From assembly GCF_004770745.1 (NCBI RefSeq), contig NZ_RQGD01000034.1, positions 62,001 to 126,000 of the forward strand: a stretch of DNA of 64,000 nucleotides, in the 5' to 3' direction. This DNA comes from Leptospira ognonensis (lineage in GTDB: Bacteria > Spirochaetota > Leptospiria > Leptospirales > Leptospiraceae). The notes beneath the pieces are model-generated. The model did no database searches, was not told the DNA's origin, and worked only from the letters and a program-made list of their open reading frames with translations. Shown one piece after another: positions 63,148 to 64,000 of the stretch (the first letter of the stretch is position 1; the number at the start of each line of letters is the position of its first letter). The translations under genes were made by a program, and so were the position numbers.

Positions 63148-64000
63148 TTACGCGTTTTCGAGTAATTTTAATATCACTGCTTTTTGAGCATCTAACCTAT
63201 TTTCTGACTGGCTAAAAATAATGGAACGCTCGCTTTTTACTACGTCTCGAGTGATTTCATAACCAGCATGGATTGGCATGTCGTGCATTATTTTTGCCTT
63301 CGAATTTTTGATTAGCTCCATGTTCACCTGATATGGCATCATTAAGGAAATTCTTTCCTCCTTCTCTTTTTTGTAAGCGGGATCATTAAAAAATTCCATA
63401 TCTACCCAAGTGTCAGTGTATATATAATCTGCATTCTTTACGGCTTGGTTTACATCTGTTTCCCAAGAGAGAGTTTTTTTTGCTAAACCACGATCAATGA
63501 TTTCTTTTACTTTGGATTCTTCTGATGCGATTGGAGTTACCAAGGTTAAATGAATGCCTAGTGCCGCAGTGATTCCGATAAGTGAATTTACTACATTGTT
63601 GTGTACGCCAATATAGCAAATGTTAGTTGATTTCCAGTCCTTTGGTCTATCCATAACGATAGTCAAGATGTCCGCCAGTGACTGGCATGGGTGGAAAAGG
63701 TTGCAGCAGCCATTAATGACAGGAACTTGAGAACCATCTTTTAGAACTAGTAGGTCCTCATTTTTCTTAAGGCGAGCCATGATGATTGAGACATTACGGG
63801 AAAGGTATTCCGCCTCAAAGTCTATATCAGAAAGGGAAAAATTTGAAGACATCCAATCCAGAAATATAGCATGACCCCCAAGTTCGGTCATGCCCGCTTC
63901 AAAGGAGACACGAGTTCTTGTCGAGGTTTTTTGAAACAACATGGCCATAGATCTGCCAGCCATGTGCCCCGAGAAATAAACTCGGTTTTGTTTTACATAA
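63148..64000 (-). CDS. Ornithine-carbamoyltransferase-like enzyme, N-terminus outside window
   Basis: The frame is open to the right edge, and the residues there (CKQNRVYFSGH before MAGRSMAML) continue the fold, so the first part is missing. Carbamoyl phosphate motif FQKTSTRTRVSFEAG is intact, with NGCCNLFHPCQSLADI (HPxQ). The ornithine-loop motif is TDTWVDM where OTCs have DxxxSMG, and the usual MHCLPxxRG is MHDMPIHAGYE. The usual active-site Cys of HCLP is therefore Asp. It may use N-acyl-ornithine or another amine. It takes part in arginine or related metabolism. Confidence 0.9.
   Translation of the reverse strand, partial: YVKQNRVYFSGHMAGRSMAMLFQKTSTRTRVSFEAGMTELGGHAIFLDWMSSNFSLSDIDFEAEYLSRNVSIIMARLKKNEDLLVLKDGSQVPVINGCCNLFHPCQSLADILTIVMDRPKDWKSTNICYIGVHNNVVNSLIGITAALGIHLTLVTPIASEESKVKEIIDRGLAKKTLSWETDVNQAVKNADYIYTDTWVDMEFFNDPAYKKEKEERISLMMPYQVNMELIKNSKAKIMHDMPIHAGYEITRDVVKSERSIIFSQSENRLDAQKAVILKLLENA

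Overview
The window looks like chromosomal DNA of a spirochaete of the family Leptospiraceae, most likely Leptospira. Supporting signs are a DUF1577 protein at the left edge (a family known to me only from Leptospira), the perR / ankyrin / catalase locus in its Leptospira arrangement, many spirochaete-style lipoproteins, large PAS histidine kinases, and a divergent ornithine-carbamoyltransferase-like enzyme at the right edge. AT-rich coding DNA, mixed ATG/GTG/TTG starts and loose Shine-Dalgarno sites fit as well. A saprophytic clade is a guess from the broad metabolic and stress content. I see no insertion sequence, prophage, CRISPR array, rRNA or tRNA. The region reads as ordinary core chromosome with several accessory-looking operons.

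Layout, left to right. 1-6.6 kb: a partial DUF1577 gene, a 738-residue membrane-anchored protein of unknown function, and a two-gene polyamine operon (class-I amino-acid decarboxylase, then S-adenosylmethionine decarboxylase). 6.8-11.5 kb: a DUF1003 membrane protein and a secreted protein face a DsbA-like lipoprotein, a lipoprotein with discoidin-like folds and a lipoprotein with a Cox11-like Cys-x-Cys site. 11.5-18.6 kb: a membrane histidine kinase, a fused flavin / NapH-type iron-sulphur membrane protein, a P-type ATPase and a patatin-like protein, all rightward. 18.7-22 kb: a TPM-domain membrane protein and a 7TM-SpoIIE phosphatase, leftward. 22.1-24.6 kb: a ClpB-like chaperone behind a CIRCE element. 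24.7-31 kb: aldo/keto reductase, a lipoprotein, a PAS kinase with coupled receiver protein, then recA with a clear terminator.

31-38.6 kb: a Xer-type recombinase; a leftward operon with 4-base overlaps joining an O-antigen-ligase-like protein, a GH5 glycosidase and a class III nucleotide cyclase; and a GT4 glycosyltransferase. 38.6-41.2 kb: peroxide-defence locus with perR divergent from ankyrin-katE, separated by a cluster of TTAGA/TCTAA dyads that are probable PerR operators. 41.2-45.3 kb: an overlapping leftward set (DUF4254, GT9 glycosyltransferase, secreted protein), an NRDE/TANGO2 protein and a DUF2569 protein. 45.4-51 kb: a tight rightward operon of M16 peptidase lipoprotein, TPR protein, three-TM protein and DUF4436 protein. 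51-56.2 kb: a 410-bp intergenic region with nested hairpins, a CitE-like lyase, a secreted HExxH metalloprotease with thrombospondin-type calcium repeats, and a HisKA_2 kinase with its receiver partner. 56.4-64 kb: an alpha/beta hydrolase, two large lipoproteins, an OmpA-like lipoprotein, a group II truncated haemoglobin and the partial carbamoyltransferase.

Themes that connect the genes are envelope building (glycosyltransferases, ligase, many lipoproteins), redox and metal handling (DsbA-like, Cox11-like, NapH-like, P-type ATPase, katE/perR, haemoglobin), stress control (CIRCE-clp, recA) and signal transduction (three histidine kinases, two single-domain receivers, a cyclase, a SpoIIE phosphatase). 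The observations most worth following are the PerR operator cluster, the CIRCE element, the permuted flavin-NapH fusion with the neighbouring Cox11-like lipoprotein, the ligase-GH5-cyclase operon, and the M16-TPR-DUF4436 operon.
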